A stretch of DNA of 64,000 bases. Source: Colletotrichum lupini. Lineage: Eukaryota; Ascomycota; Sordariomycetes; Glomerellales; Glomerellaceae. This document shows, in pieces, positions 47,275 through 58,014 of this stretch. The position numbers and the translations under genes are program-made. Under the pieces are notes generated by a model. It was given only the letters and a program-made list of their open reading frames with translations. It was not told where the DNA came from and ran no database searches. Location of the stretch: positions 4,960,001 through 5,024,000 of the forward strand of contig NC_064675.1 of the NCBI RefSeq assembly GCF_023278565.1, in the 5' to 3' direction. The first letter of the stretch is position 1, and each line of letters begins with the position of its first letter.

Positions 47275-47683
47275 GTAAGTTGCAGCACACAAAACTACCA
47301 CCCCGCGCCATCATTACCCCCACTTTGAACGTGCAAGAGCTCCTGGCGTCAATCCGTCCACTATATCAGGACGGGTCAGGGTCAGGCATAGCTGACCCTG
47401 AAAATCGTCACGCTCTATATGGTATAAAAAATCCCGACTACCAAAGTTACGTGCCACGGCCACGGTTTGGAGGTAGTGTCGATTCTCCTGTTCACCTTCA
47501 CGCGTCCTCGGGTGGGGAAGTTGACGTGCCTGCCCTGGACTATCGGGAAAACCACAACTTCTACAAAATCTGAACTCTTACTCTCCCTTGCCTTTCACTC
47601 TTTCCTCCCACTACACCACTTCCTTTTTCACCCATTTTTGGGTTATTTGTTGGATTATTGTACTAATTGCGCCTTTCTTTTAG
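47275..47683 (+). other. Probable 5'-leader intron of the KH gene, with hairpin
   Basis: A strong GTAAGT donor at 47275, a TACTAAT branch site near 47661 and a CTTTCTTTTAG acceptor ending at 47683 predict a 409-bp intron that ends 47 bp before the ATG. Inside it, 47376-47401 is a perfect 10-bp inverted repeat with a 6-nt loop (TCAGGGTCAG, loop, CTGACCCTGA). The hairpin could influence splicing of the leader. Confidence 0.5.
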
Positions 47684-47730
47684 AATCCTTTTCGAATCAA
47701 TTGCCCCAAGCACTTTTCGAATCGCTCAAA

Positions 47731-48988
47731 ATGTCCGCTACTCAGGATAACATTGCTGCCAACGGCAACGACCTCGTCGGCTCCCTCGACCAGTTGAAGC
47801 TTGATGATGGCGAGACCCGTCTTGGCCCTGACGGAGAGCCCGCACCCCGCACCGACGAGGAGTACGCCGGCTCTCAGCTCACTTTGAGAGCCATCGTTTC
47901 CTCCAAGGAGGCCGGTGTCATTATTGGAAAGGCTGGCAAGAATGTCGCCGAGCTTCGCGACGAGACTGGCGTCAAGGCCGGTGTCAGCAAGGTCGTCCAG
48001 GGCGTTCACGATCGTGTTCTCACCATCACCGGTGGCTGCCAGGCCATTTCTGAGGCCTATGCGATTGTCGCGCGCGCTCTCCTCGAGGGCGCTCCCGCCA
48101 TGGGCATGGGAGGTGTTGTCTCCAACACTGGCACCCATCGTAAGTCTACCTCATGTAGTGCGCAAGGAAGAAATCGCTGACATAGCAATCTCAGCCATCA
48201 AGCTCTTGATTTCCCACAACCAGATGGGTACCATCATCGGTCGCCAAGGTCTCAAGATTAAGCACATCCAGGATGTGTCGGGCGTTCGCATGGTTGCCCA
48301 GAAGGAGATGCTACCCCAGTCCACTGAGCGCATCGTTGAGGTCCAAGGCACACCCGAGGGCATCAAGGGTGCGATTTGGGAAATCTGCAAGTGTCTCGTC
48401 GACGATTGGCAGAGAGGCACTGGTACCGTCCTCTACAACCCGGTCGTTCGCACTCAGCCGGGCACAACCTCCACCGTCAGCGGCACTTCAAACAGCTACT
48501 CTTCCGGTGGCGGTCGCGCCTCAGAGTACTCTGCCCCCCGCGTCATGCGCACTGGAAACGGTGCCGACTTCAGCACTACTACCAACAACGGCGGCAGTGG
48601 TGGTCGTCCTTACGGCCGTCGTTCCGATTCTGATGCTGCTTCCCGAGGCCCTCCCACCCACGACGAGAATGGTGAGGAGCTCCAGACTCAGAACATTAGC
48701 ATTCCTGCTGATATGGTCGGTTGCATCATTGGCCGCGCTGGAAGCAAGATCTCCGAGATCCGCAAAACCTCTGGTGCCCGCATCTCTATCGCAAAGGTAT
48801 GACACCTATTTACCACAAAACTCCATGCTCAAGATAACTAATCTGTCCAGGCTCCCCACGACGAGAGTGGCGAACGCATGTTCACCATCATGGGTACCGC
48901 CAAGGCTAACGAGTCTGCCCTTTTCCTGCTCTACGAGAACCTTGAGGCGGAGAAGATGCGCCGCCAGACGGCCAACTCTCCCGAGTAA
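47731..48988 (+). CDS. Triple KH-domain RNA-binding protein (PCBP/Rnc1 type)
   Basis: Three exons, 47731-48139, 48195-48796 and 48851-48988, with introns of 55 and 54 bp, give 382 aa. The ATG (CTCAAAATGTCC) has A at -3. Three KH domains are readable from their GXXG loops: GKAG at 66-69, GRQG at 152-155 and GRAG at 316-319. Between KH2 and KH3 is a Gly/Ser/Arg/Tyr linker of about 100 residues. This is the layout of poly(C)-binding proteins and of the yeast proteins Pbp2, Hek2 and S. pombe Rnc1, which bind and stabilise or localise mRNAs. In S. pombe Rnc1 acts on the mRNA of a MAPK phosphatase; a phosphatase of that type lies 6 kb away here, but physical closeness is not evidence of a link. Splice sites fall at the start of KH2 and inside KH3. 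Confidence 0.92.
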
Positions 48989-50571
48989 AAAAAAGCGTTT
49001 TCAGAATCGTCCCTTTTCAGTTCGTCATCCGGCCTCAGGGGCCGGTACTTGCAGACAATGGCCGCAAGGCTCAATATCTGAGATGAGGAGTGTCTTACTT
49101 CAGCACATCATCTCTGGGACGCGACAAAACGCTTTTCTCAATTGCTTTGTTTTTCTTCGACTTTCGAATATCTGGGCCAAGGATCCCCAGACACGCGCAC
49201 AAGTATGGTCGCCGGGATGGGACCACGACAACTTTCACTTTCCGTCTTCATGAACGCTTCGAGTTGCTTTTTGGGAGGATGGTCCTCCGGTCTACGTTTG
49301 GGCAGGCATCAGAGGTCCCTAGGTCTACGGACAGGGATTGTATTCAGCCTTTCCAAACCGAACATACGGCACGACTTATGATTACCTCATGCGGATACCT
49401 CTTTGAAGCAGAGTTGCTTGCTTCAAAAACATTAGTAATGAAAATCGGCCAGCAACTCTACACCCGACCCTGTTTACCCATCCCCAACCCGCCACGATTT
49501 CTCACTGGACCGAAGATATCCTCAGTGGCCTGTGTTTTCCAGCCGCTTTTTGGGCTATGGAACTCTTTACTCTCTTGGTATTGACTTCCGATGCCAGGGG
49601 GATTCCAGATAGTACATCCGACCCATAGCTAGGCGAATTAACACGTTTGAGAAAGGCCGCTCATAAAATCCTTGTCTCGTTGTCATTGATGTGTCTTGGA
49701 AACCTGTCGTGAACGTAGTCGGAAGGATGGTCTACTGGAGATGATGGCGTTCACTCCTATGATGTCCAATCACTGGAAATGGCAAAGGCGAAGCGACCGA
49801 ATCCATGGCGTTCTTGTCTCTATCATATGGGGTACTCACAAACGTAGCTGGTCATTTTCCAAAGACATTCGCTCTACAAGTAAGCATAGGCTGAGAAGGA
49901 TGGTTGGAAGGTGTCGAATTGCTTCCAGGATAGATTTGCGATCATGATGTGATTGGCCAATGTCAAGCGGGGTCTTGGGGACAAATGTTTGCAATGCCGA
50001 TCCGGAGAGGAGACACTGGGCTGGGCTGATTCCTGATAAGGTTAGGGCGGCGGCAAGCAAGCAGTGGAGGGGAGGGACCCTGAAGAGGCTTGGGCGGAAT
50101 GGGTGCAGCGTGGTGTGCGTGGGTTGTGTGGTTCGGGGGGGACCTGGGGGTAAGATGCAACGGGTAAGCTGTCCACCTTATTTTTATTTTGGGATGAAGC
50201 CAACCTGTCATTTGCCCAGCTGCTCCTTTGACGTTTACTGTCTGCATTCGCTTGTCTCCGTGTCCACATCTCCATCTCGGGTGTCTATCTTGCTGCTGCT
50301 CAAGCTCGAGGTATTGTAGCACTTTCGTTCTCTTCAACAAACATCTTTTTCCTTCCAAGCTTGCATTTTTAGAAGCTTCGCAGCCAGTCGTTGTCGCTCC
50401 CTTGCAGCGTTTCGTTTATCCGGCCCCTTAGCTGCGCGCGCCCATCGTCCACGCTCAACGGGTATTGAGTCGCGCACCCATACTCGAGCTTTCTTTTCCT
50501 GTCTTTCGACACCAGCTTTTTGCAACACGACACAGCAATCGATTCCCAGGAGAAAGAAACACAGCGACGCA
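48989..50571. other. Intergenic region between the KH gene and hut1
   Basis: 1.6 kb holding the KH gene 3' end and the hut1 promoter; the last 250 bp are pyrimidine-rich, like a leader. Open frames here (up to 164 codons) have no recognisable domain. Confidence 0.55.
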
Positions 50572-51995
50572 ATGGCGCGCTCGAAGCAGGCCACCCCTAT
50601 CCGTCGACAGACATCGTCCGAATACTTTAGCAAAGCGGACACCCTCAAGCGAACGCCCAGCAACGGCAATGGCGCCGCGACTTCTGTGACTACGAAGGAG
50701 GCCAACGGCAAGGTTGTCGCCACACCTGCGTCGGCGGTTGTTGAGGCAAAGGAGGCCGGCGCCCTCCAAATCCTGATTGCTGTAGGCGGTATCTACGCCT
50801 CATTGTACGTCCTGTGATTCTCTTGACTCCCCTAATCCCATGCCCTCTCCGAATACCTCTTCGCTCGGCGCATTGCTGACAAAAGACCTCGCGCAGTCTG
50901 ACATGGGCCTACCTCCAAGAGAAGCTCACGACGACGCCCTACGGCCCAACGTCCAAACCCGAAGTCTTCAAGTACCCCGTCTTCCTCAACACGATCCAGT
51001 CTCTCTTCGCCGCGACGACGGGCCTTCTCTACCTGTGGTTCTCCTCCCGCAACGCCGCCTCCCTCCCGCCCGTCTTCCCCTCGCGCGGCATCGTCATGCC
51101 CCTCGCTCTCGTCGCCGTCACCTCCTCCCTCGCCTCGCCCTTTGGCTACGCCTCCCTGGCGCACATTGACTACATCACCTTTTTGCTCGCAAAGTCCTGC
51201 AAGCTAGTGCCCGTCATGCTCCTCCACACGACTCTCTTTGGCAAGCGCTACCCGCTGTACAAGTACCTGGTCGTCGCGGGCGTCACGGCGGGCGTCGCCG
51301 TCTTTACCTTGCACTCGGGCAGCAAGAAGAAGAAGTCCGTCGTCAACCCGGACGCCAACATGCCCTGGGGCATGCTGCTTCTCAGCATCAACCTGCTGTT
51401 TGACGGCCTCACCAACAGCACCCAGGACTACATCTTTAGCACCTTCAAGGGATACACCGGCCCGCAGATGATGTGCGCCAACAACCTCATGAGCACGGCC
51501 GTCACGCTGGGCTACCTCGTGCTCAGCCCCTGGCTCGTCCACACCGGTCTCGGCGAGTATCTCGGCATGGACGTCGCCGGCAGCGCGGGCGAGCTGACGG
51601 CGGCGCTGGGTTTCATGGCGCGGTACCCCGCCGTGTGGTGGGATGTCCTCGGCTTCGCGGCGTGCGGCGCCGTCGGCCAGGTCTTTATCTGTATGTATTG
51701 GTCTATTTTCCTCCCGATACCTGAGAAACAACAGCCCTACTAACACTGCCGGCCTTTTGTAGTCTACACCCTCTCCACCTTCTCCTCGGTCCTCCTCGTC
51801 ACCGTCACAGTCACCCGCAAGATGGTCACCATGGCCCTCTCCGTCTTCGCCTTCGGCCACAGCCTCACGAGCATGCAGTGGGCCGGCGTCTCCCTCGTCT
51901 TTGGCGCCATTGGCGCCGAGGCGCAGATTGCTACCAAGGAGAAGAGGGCCAAGGAGGCTGCGAAGCGCGCGGCGGCTGCTGGGAAGACGCAGTAA
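50572..51995 (+). CDS. hut1: UDP-galactose-type nucleotide-sugar transporter Hut1
   Basis: Three exons, 50572-50804, 50897-51690 and 51763-51995, with introns of 92 and 72 bp, give 419 aa. Splicing restores YASFLTWAYLQEKL across the first junction and VFIFYTLSTFSSV across the second, both inside membrane helices conserved in the family. About 65 polar residues precede the first of eight to ten hydrophobic helices. Landmarks are FLLAKSCKLVPVMLLHTTLFGKRYP near 210, NLLFDGLTNSTQDYIF near 282, and the C-terminal KMVTMALSVFAFGHSLTSMQW. The tail is Lys/Ala-rich (KEKRAKEAAKRAAAAGKTQ), which fits ER retention. Hut1 sits in the ER membrane and is linked to UDP-galactose and UDP-glucose transport and to protein folding. 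Convergent with the phosphatase gene. Confidence 0.93.
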
Positions 51996-54454
51996 ACACA
52001 AGGGGGGAAAGGAATGTTCTTTCAAGGTTGTTTAGCTTTGTATGCGGCACCCTTGCTTTAAGAGGGATCTTGACTGCAAGGCGGCAACTTCTTCTTCCTT
52101 CACGTTGACTTTTTTTCTATCTGAACCCCCTTTCTTGATTGAACTACTTTCTCATCCTCTTTGAGATATCCCAAAACCCTGTCAGCCCCGTGGTACACAA
52201 CACAAAGGCCACACTTGTTCCTTTCTCGAGGCGGGGGCCCAAACAAGAATAACAGAACTACCCATCCCTCTAAAGCCTGTAAATAACAACACACATCGTA
52301 CAAAAGACTTCAAAAAAAGGGAAAGCCTCAAAGTCGGGGGCCGGCGTTTGGTTGGCGTTTTTTTTCTTTTTTTCTAGTATAGAATTATATAAGGATACAG
52401 ACACATACAGAGAGTATACACCAAAGATCTGAGACTTTTTTTCTCTGATAAAAGATGTCTTCTTCCTCTTTCGATACCAAGCATGATGATCATTGATCGA
52501 ATCGCCTCGCGTCTGCTTCTTAACCTCTCTCTGCCCCATCTCCCCAGCCTCGCAGACTAAGATACTGTCTGTTTCATTCATCTACAGCAGAAGGAGTGTA
52601 TGAATGTACACATGTATATGTGTGTGTGTGTGCGTGTGCTTCAAAAGGTGATGATAAAGGCCTTGCTCAACGCGAATCCTGAGATATGCCCCTCTGGCAC
52701 GCCACGAACGCGCAGAGCCCGGCTAGACAGGTGAGGACTTCTCAGCGGGAAAAAAAAAAGTACTCTGCCCAAATCCCCTGAATGCCAACCCCGCCCGTTA
52801 CGAACCCTAGGAGCCAGCAACATCAGCATCCAGACTCACAGGCAAAAAAAAAGTAAAAACATGTAGCTTCACTATCGAGGTCCTGTGCAACAAAGGGAAA
52901 AGGGGTTCAGGAAGAGGCAAGCCAAACAATCCGGCATTCATTCTTTTTTTCGCTGTAAAATACCCCCACATTCTCATCTCACTCTGCTCATAGCGTAAGT
53001 AGGTAATCATCAGAACCAGCAGGTATTAGACTGGGGTCAGAGTGTGTGCCTTGTCATGCGTGTTGGACTACAAATCTTTTTACTCACTCCTCTGGACCTA
53101 TGTGGAAATCCTTCACGTACAAAAAGCCCCCCAAGACGAGAAAATGTCTTACTTACACACACTCCACCGGGACTGCTGGAGGGAGTATAGAAGTTCGACA
53201 ATGTGTAGGCTATTGGGGACTTTTGTAAGGAGTGTTGAACGTCAGGCAAACCCAACGCTTTGTATAGCAAGATGAGAATGGAAGTCAGACATATTGCCAA
53301 CACCGCTCTGAGCCTTGTCTTTGACAATTATCCTACATCGGTACCACGAAAAGACCAGCAGGACATGGACTTGTGAGCACACACCTTGTTTTGCTGGTGA
53401 ATCACTTATGCATAGCATCATCACATTCACACAGAAACAATCAGAAACACTTGGTAATGCATACTTTGTATGGCTCTTCGTTTTTTTACAATTCATCTAC
53501 CTCACTCCCCCTCCACCCCATCCATGCATGCAGTTGTGGTATCCTCGTCTCATCCTCTCCTGCTTCCCTTTGGACTCCATATGCGTTGCGGTAGACTCAT
53601 CCGTAGATGGACCGCATTGAAAGGAAAAGAAAAAAGAAAACCCAAGCCTCAAACACAAGAAAATAGCATGGTGTCTTTGTGAGTGTTCCTCACGGCCGTA
53701 CTCTCTTTCCAAGCGAGCCGGCCCCCGTCGGGAAAGTGCCTCATGAGATATAAGCCTGTACCAAAATCCCTTCCAACTCCGTCGTCCAAAGTGGGCACGC
53801 CAATAAACGATTGCAAGAAAGATGGCCGATCCCCGGTAGTCCTTGACTGTCCATGTCCAAACGATGAGAGACGTGCCTCCCATCTCTCCCGTTTCAATAT
53901 TTGCGTTGTGAAAACGCAATTCTAAATTACATATTTTGGTTTATGGTTGTAGGGTACTTTTTCCGCAAAGTGGTTACGTGACGAAAGCCGTTGTCTCGCC
54001 ACTCGCTGCGCTCTGAAAAAAAGGCTTGAAAACGACAAAAGAGATGCCAACTCCAGGTGGATGCACCATTGAGCTAGGCTGGTGTTTGTATGAATTGGGA
54101 AGTAGGCACGTCCACACAATGGTCGGCAAGTTCCACTGTTGTCCTCCTTTTCGGTCCTTTGCCATTGACGATACGACTAATGCAACTGCCTTTTGATCGA
54201 TTGATGCAGATCAAGGTATTCGAGTGTTTGCCGTGCACTTGTTTCGGAAATCGTCCAAGGCCTCGGTGTCCGTCAACCTCGTAACGATTGCAACGATGGT
54301 CGCTGCATTGTTGCAATGCACGCGTATTTGACTAGTTCCATGTCGCAAAAAATAGCAACAATAGTCAAAGTTCGGCCGAGTACCGCCGAGGTAGTTCGGT
54401 CCCGGGGCGTTTGGTGCTAGTGACTAGTGGCGGTGTGTTCCGTCCTGGCTGTGG
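51996..54454. other. Convergent 3' region between hut1 and the phosphatase gene
   Basis: 2.5 kb with many A- and T-runs and a TG-dinucleotide run (52618-52640). A 140-codon frame at 53497-53919 on the minus strand has no known domain and is not called. This is long for a convergent spacer, so a small non-coding transcript is possible, but nothing in the sequence supports one. Confidence 0.5.
52618..52640 (+). repeat. TG-dinucleotide microsatellite
   Basis: An alternating TG run with one C interruption, in the 3' spacer. Confidence 0.8.
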
Positions 54455-56809
54455 TCATAGCAGCTCATCAATAGACCTCACAATTGGCGTTTCACCTTTT
54501 GTAGGCGGACTGCGCGGGTCGGCAACCTGGGTGGGTCGTCCGAAGGGGTAGAAAGGATCCCTGGTGAACATTGTTTCTCTAGGCGAGAACAGGCCTTCGC
54601 TTGGAGTTGGCGGAACCTCGACAAATTGCATGCCTGGAAATCCGTGATGGGAATCGTGCAGCGGGTTCTTCGTCATCGTCTCGGCCCGGGGTGACAGGAG
54701 AGCCGCGTCGTCAGGAACTGCGCCAACCATGAAGTGTCTATCTTTGGGAGCCGTAGCCTCCTCTTCGCGTTCCAGTGATGGGCCAAGGTTCAGACTAGAA
54801 AATCCAAAGCCAGCGGCAGGACCGAATCGGTGAGCTCCAAATCCGGGAGAAGGGGGCGGGCCAGGCGACGGCGGCGGCTTGGCAAAGAACGATGATGACG
54901 ATGGTGGTGCAAGGCCCGAAACTGGCGGCGTAGGCTTGAAAGGCATCAAGCGATCAACGTCAAAGTTCCCAAACTTGGCAGAATTGTCGTTCTCCTTTTC
55001 TGACCAGGAGAAGCTTGATGGCGCTGAAGACGGACCAGGTGAGATTGGCTGACTGCCGGGTGTTGAAAGGCCTCTGGCACGGGTAGGGCTGCCCTTCTTC
55101 GGGCTCGAGGTTCCAGAGCTTCCTTCCTTCTCTCCAGGCAGAGGAGCGGTCAAAGGCTCTTTGGGTGCAATGTCAATAGCCGCATCTGCAGAGAGTGTCA
55201 GGCGGTGCTTCGTAGGGCTTCGTCCAGTGCGAGGGCGGAAGGCTGATCCAGGCGAGGTCTTCTTCTTCGACATCTGCTTCTGGAAATCCTGCAAGCAGTA
55301 CATGAGCTTCATGTTGGGGCTGATCCACTTGCTCTTCTCCTGGGCGGCGTAGTAAGCGTCGTTGACGCTGAGCTCGGGGTTGCGGTACAAGCCGTAAGCA
55401 ATAATGAGACTGGCGGATCGACTTGCGCCTTGCTGGCAGTGGACGAGCACCTTCTTACCCTCCTTCGTCCGTGTCTCAATGGTCTCGCAGAGGTGCATCA
55501 GATCCTGCGCAATATCCGTATTGTGGTCCCAGGGCATGTGGATGTACTCTGGGCGCTTGATAGAGAATGACATGGCCTTGGGCGTTGTCGGTGTTTCCGG
55601 TTTGTCGTTGGTTGGGAACTCGAAGGCGGTAGAAAAGCTAGCGTTTGACACAGCCGTGTCGGGAATGGGGCTGAGGACGGCTGGAGAGTCTGACATGACC
55701 TCGTCTGACTTGGGCAAGAAGTTGAAGGGGTTGTTAACTTCCCGCGCGACATTGATGACGGTGTCAAATTTGGAGGCTTCGTCGGCGGTCGGCTCCAAGT
55801 ACAGATAGACATTGTCTTCGTAAATTGCAATGGGGCCATCCGGATAACCCGGCGTCTTCTGGTCCTCATTGTTCTCGTTCTCGTGGTAAGGTTCGAAATC
55901 GAGGGCGGCGCGGCTCGCGAGCTGAGTCCTAATGGGCGAATCCTCCTCAACGATTGTCGTGTCGAACGACTGGCCCATACCAGTCTTTGTCGGCCTCAAA
56001 AACTCCGAAAGACCCGACTCGTTTCTTTCCAAAACCTTGGGGAAAGTCATTCCACCCGGAGGGCCAAAAGTCGCAGACTTCAGCGAGGGCAGCATGTGAG
56101 GTGACGAGGTCGAGTGCTTGAGGGCTCGTCTCTGCAAAATGGGTGCCATACCAGGGGTGCCGGGGACCTCTAGGGTATTTCGCATGACCAGATCTGACGT
56201 TTGGGTCTTGAGGCTGAGCTGACTAGGCTTGCGCTTCATTGCTGGAATGGTCGGCTTGATGAAAGAGGGCGATGCGGGCTCGGAAACCAGTGTTGAGGCA
56301 CTATTTCCCATGAAAGGCGGCTGAATTGACAGGCCCTTCATGTTCTTAGGACGACGCGGCGAAGGAGACGTCATCGGACGGCCGAAGCTAGTGGTTTCTG
56401 CTGCGGACATGGTGTTCATTGAAGACAATGGACCAAGGCCGCCAAAGGACGTGGCCGGGAAAGAGTTTAGGGGTATCAAGTTGACGGGAGAATCGGGGGA
56501 TGATGAAGGGGACGGGTCCGACAGCGGGGAGCAGTCACTTGTTGAGAGCGTCGTTGTGGGCGAAGACTCGGCAGACTCGGACGCCTGAGTAGAGGTGCTA
56601 TCGTGGTGCTTGTGAGAGTGGTCCATGGTCGGTCGCAAGGACTGGACCGGGCTGGCCAAGGGCTTTCCGGTGGCCTCCATATCGATCAATTTGGGGTCGA
56701 CGAGGGTGACGGTCTCTTGAGCGGCGATTGTCTCTGCGTCAAGATCGAAGACTGACATGAAAGAGGGGATTTGATCTTCGTAGATCCTTCTTGCCGCTGC
56801 TGACGGCAT
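54455..56809 (-). CDS. msg5: Dual-specificity MAP-kinase phosphatase, Msg5/Pmp1 type
   Basis: A single exon of 784 aa beginning MPSAAARRIYED; this ATG has A at -3. An upstream in-frame ATG at 56932 would add 41 residues but has a poor context. The catalytic domain covers about 335-535: IYEDNVYLYLEPTADEASKF, IHMPWDHNTDIAQDL with the general-acid Asp, then the signature HCQQGASRS with nucleophile Cys458, and an AYGLYRNPELSVNDAY helix. A MAPK docking site is visible at 192-200 (KRKPSQLSL: basic cluster followed by L-x-L). The rest is long disordered Ser/Pro-rich sequence with many SP/TP sites, larger than yeast Msg5. In yeast Msg5 dephosphorylates Slt2 and Fus3. The upstream region carries a very long poly-C run on this strand (57871-58012). 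Confidence 0.9.
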   Translation of the reverse strand: MPSAAARRIYEDQIPSFMSVFDLDAETIAAQETVTLVDPKLIDMEATGKPLASPVQSLRPTMDHSHKHHDSTSTQASESAESSPTTTLSTSDCSPLSDPSPSSSPDSPVNLIPLNSFPATSFGGLGPLSSMNTMSAAETTSFGRPMTSPSPRRPKNMKGLSIQPPFMGNSASTLVSEPASPSFIKPTIPAMKRKPSQLSLKTQTSDLVMRNTLEVPGTPGMAPILQRRALKHSTSSPHMLPSLKSATFGPPGGMTFPKVLERNESGLSEFLRPTKTGMGQSFDTTIVEEDSPIRTQLASRAALDFEPYHENENNEDQKTPGYPDGPIAIYEDNVYLYLEPTADEASKFDTVINVAREVNNPFNFLPKSDEVMSDSPAVLSPIPDTAVSNASFSTAFEFPTNDKPETPTTPKAMSFSIKRPEYIHMPWDHNTDIAQDLMHLCETIETRTKEGKKVLVHCQQGASRSASLIIAYGLYRNPELSVNDAYYAAQEKSKWISPNMKLMYCLQDFQKQMSKKKTSPGSAFRPRTGRSPTKHRLTLSADAAIDIAPKEPLTAPLPGEKEGSSGTSSPKKGSPTRARGLSTPGSQPISPGPSSAPSSFSWSEKENDNSAKFGNFDVDRLMPFKPTPPVSGLAPPSSSSFFAKPPPSPGPPPSPGFGAHRFGPAAGFGFSSLNLGPSLEREEEATAPKDRHFMVGAVPDDAALLSPRAETMTKNPLHDSHHGFPGMQFVEVPPTPSEGLFSPRETMFTRDPFYPFGRPTQVADPRSPPTKGETPIVRSIDELL

Positions 56810-57869
56810 GGTTCTGTGTACCTTTTGAATGGGCTGCCCGAATCCCTTCTCTCTTTCTCTTCTCTTGCGCGAGGGAAACGTGTTGGCGGCAGTCTCGGGT
56901 GACGAGACTGTGTAGGCCGCGAGGGGCAACATTGGCGTAATGATTAAAGAAATGGTTGCGGCGTTTGGCGTGGAAGGAGCGGGAGTCGCGGTTGATGTCT
57001 GTAGAATGGAAAGAAAAGGCCGGTTGGCAGGCGAGCGGGCGGGCGATTGATTGTAGATCGGAGGACAGCGCTGCTGAATCCCGTGGATGGTTTTGTGTCC
57101 TCGTCGTCGGCGGGGTGGTTGTGGTGGTCCAAGTCTCTCGGCAGGACCGAAGTGTCTCTCTGTTCTCTAACTCCTCCTCGTACTCGGGGCGGTGCCGCAG
57201 GGTGCGCAGGGCAGGTGACCAGTCTCGCGACAGGAATAGGTCAGTCGAGGGTTCGTATGCGGCGGGGTCCTGGTGGATAGTGGGCAAGAGTAGTAGGATG
57301 GTCGTCGTGGTGGTGGTTCGTGAGGTAGGAAGGAGGATAGAGGAAGACGAAGGGGAAGAAGAGTAGTAAGTTTGGTTGGTGATGGAAGAGAAATGGAGAA
57401 GAGAGAAAACAATGGCTAGTGGTCACGACGAAAACGGCGGCTCGGGGTTAGCACATGCTGTTGGTGGGAAAGAGATGTGGCACGGTCCGGTCAATACGGA
57501 TGCATGGAAATCGCCAGGCGGGTATGCGTAAGGTGAGTGTAAGGTAAGGTGGTTGAAGGAAGAAGGATACTGAAGCTGGATTGGATTTGCTTGGTTTGAA
57601 AGGCGGCAGAGTATCCGTAGAATTGAGAATAAGGGGAGGTAGTGAATAAGAGAAGAGGGGGTGTGTGTGGTGATTTGGGATTGGGGTGGGAAGAAGGGAA
57701 AATGGTGGAAGAGAGACGTGAAGTGGTTGAAAGTTGAGGTGAATGGCGGATGTGGGAAGGGTTCGAGAGAGGAGTACCTAAGGCAAGGTAGAGTTGGGGA
57801 TGGGCCAACAACTGGAAGGGGAAGGAAAGAGGAACTGGGGCCCTTGGGGCTCTTGCTCTTGCTCTTTGG

Positions 57870-57870
<1 letters not shown>
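56810..57870. promoter_or_regulatory. Upstream region of the phosphatase gene
   Basis: About 1 kb before the chosen start. It is pyrimidine-rich on the minus strand, as in many fungal promoters and leaders, and abuts the poly-C/poly-G tract. No individual site is identified. Confidence 0.45.
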
Positions 57871-57931
<61 letters not shown>

Positions 57932-57932
57932 C

Positions 57933-58012
<80 letters not shown>
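57871..58012 (+). repeat. 142-bp poly-G tract
   Basis: Three runs of 61, 43 and 34 G are separated by CGA (57932-57934) and T (57978), so 139 of 142 bases are G. It lies about 1.06 kb upstream of the phosphatase start, where it reads as poly-C in the direction of that gene. Long G-runs form quadruplex or triplex structures and are unstable. The long proline- or glycine-rich frames across it are artefacts. The length may also be an assembly or base-calling artefact. Confidence 0.9.
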
Positions 58013-58014
<2 letters not shown>

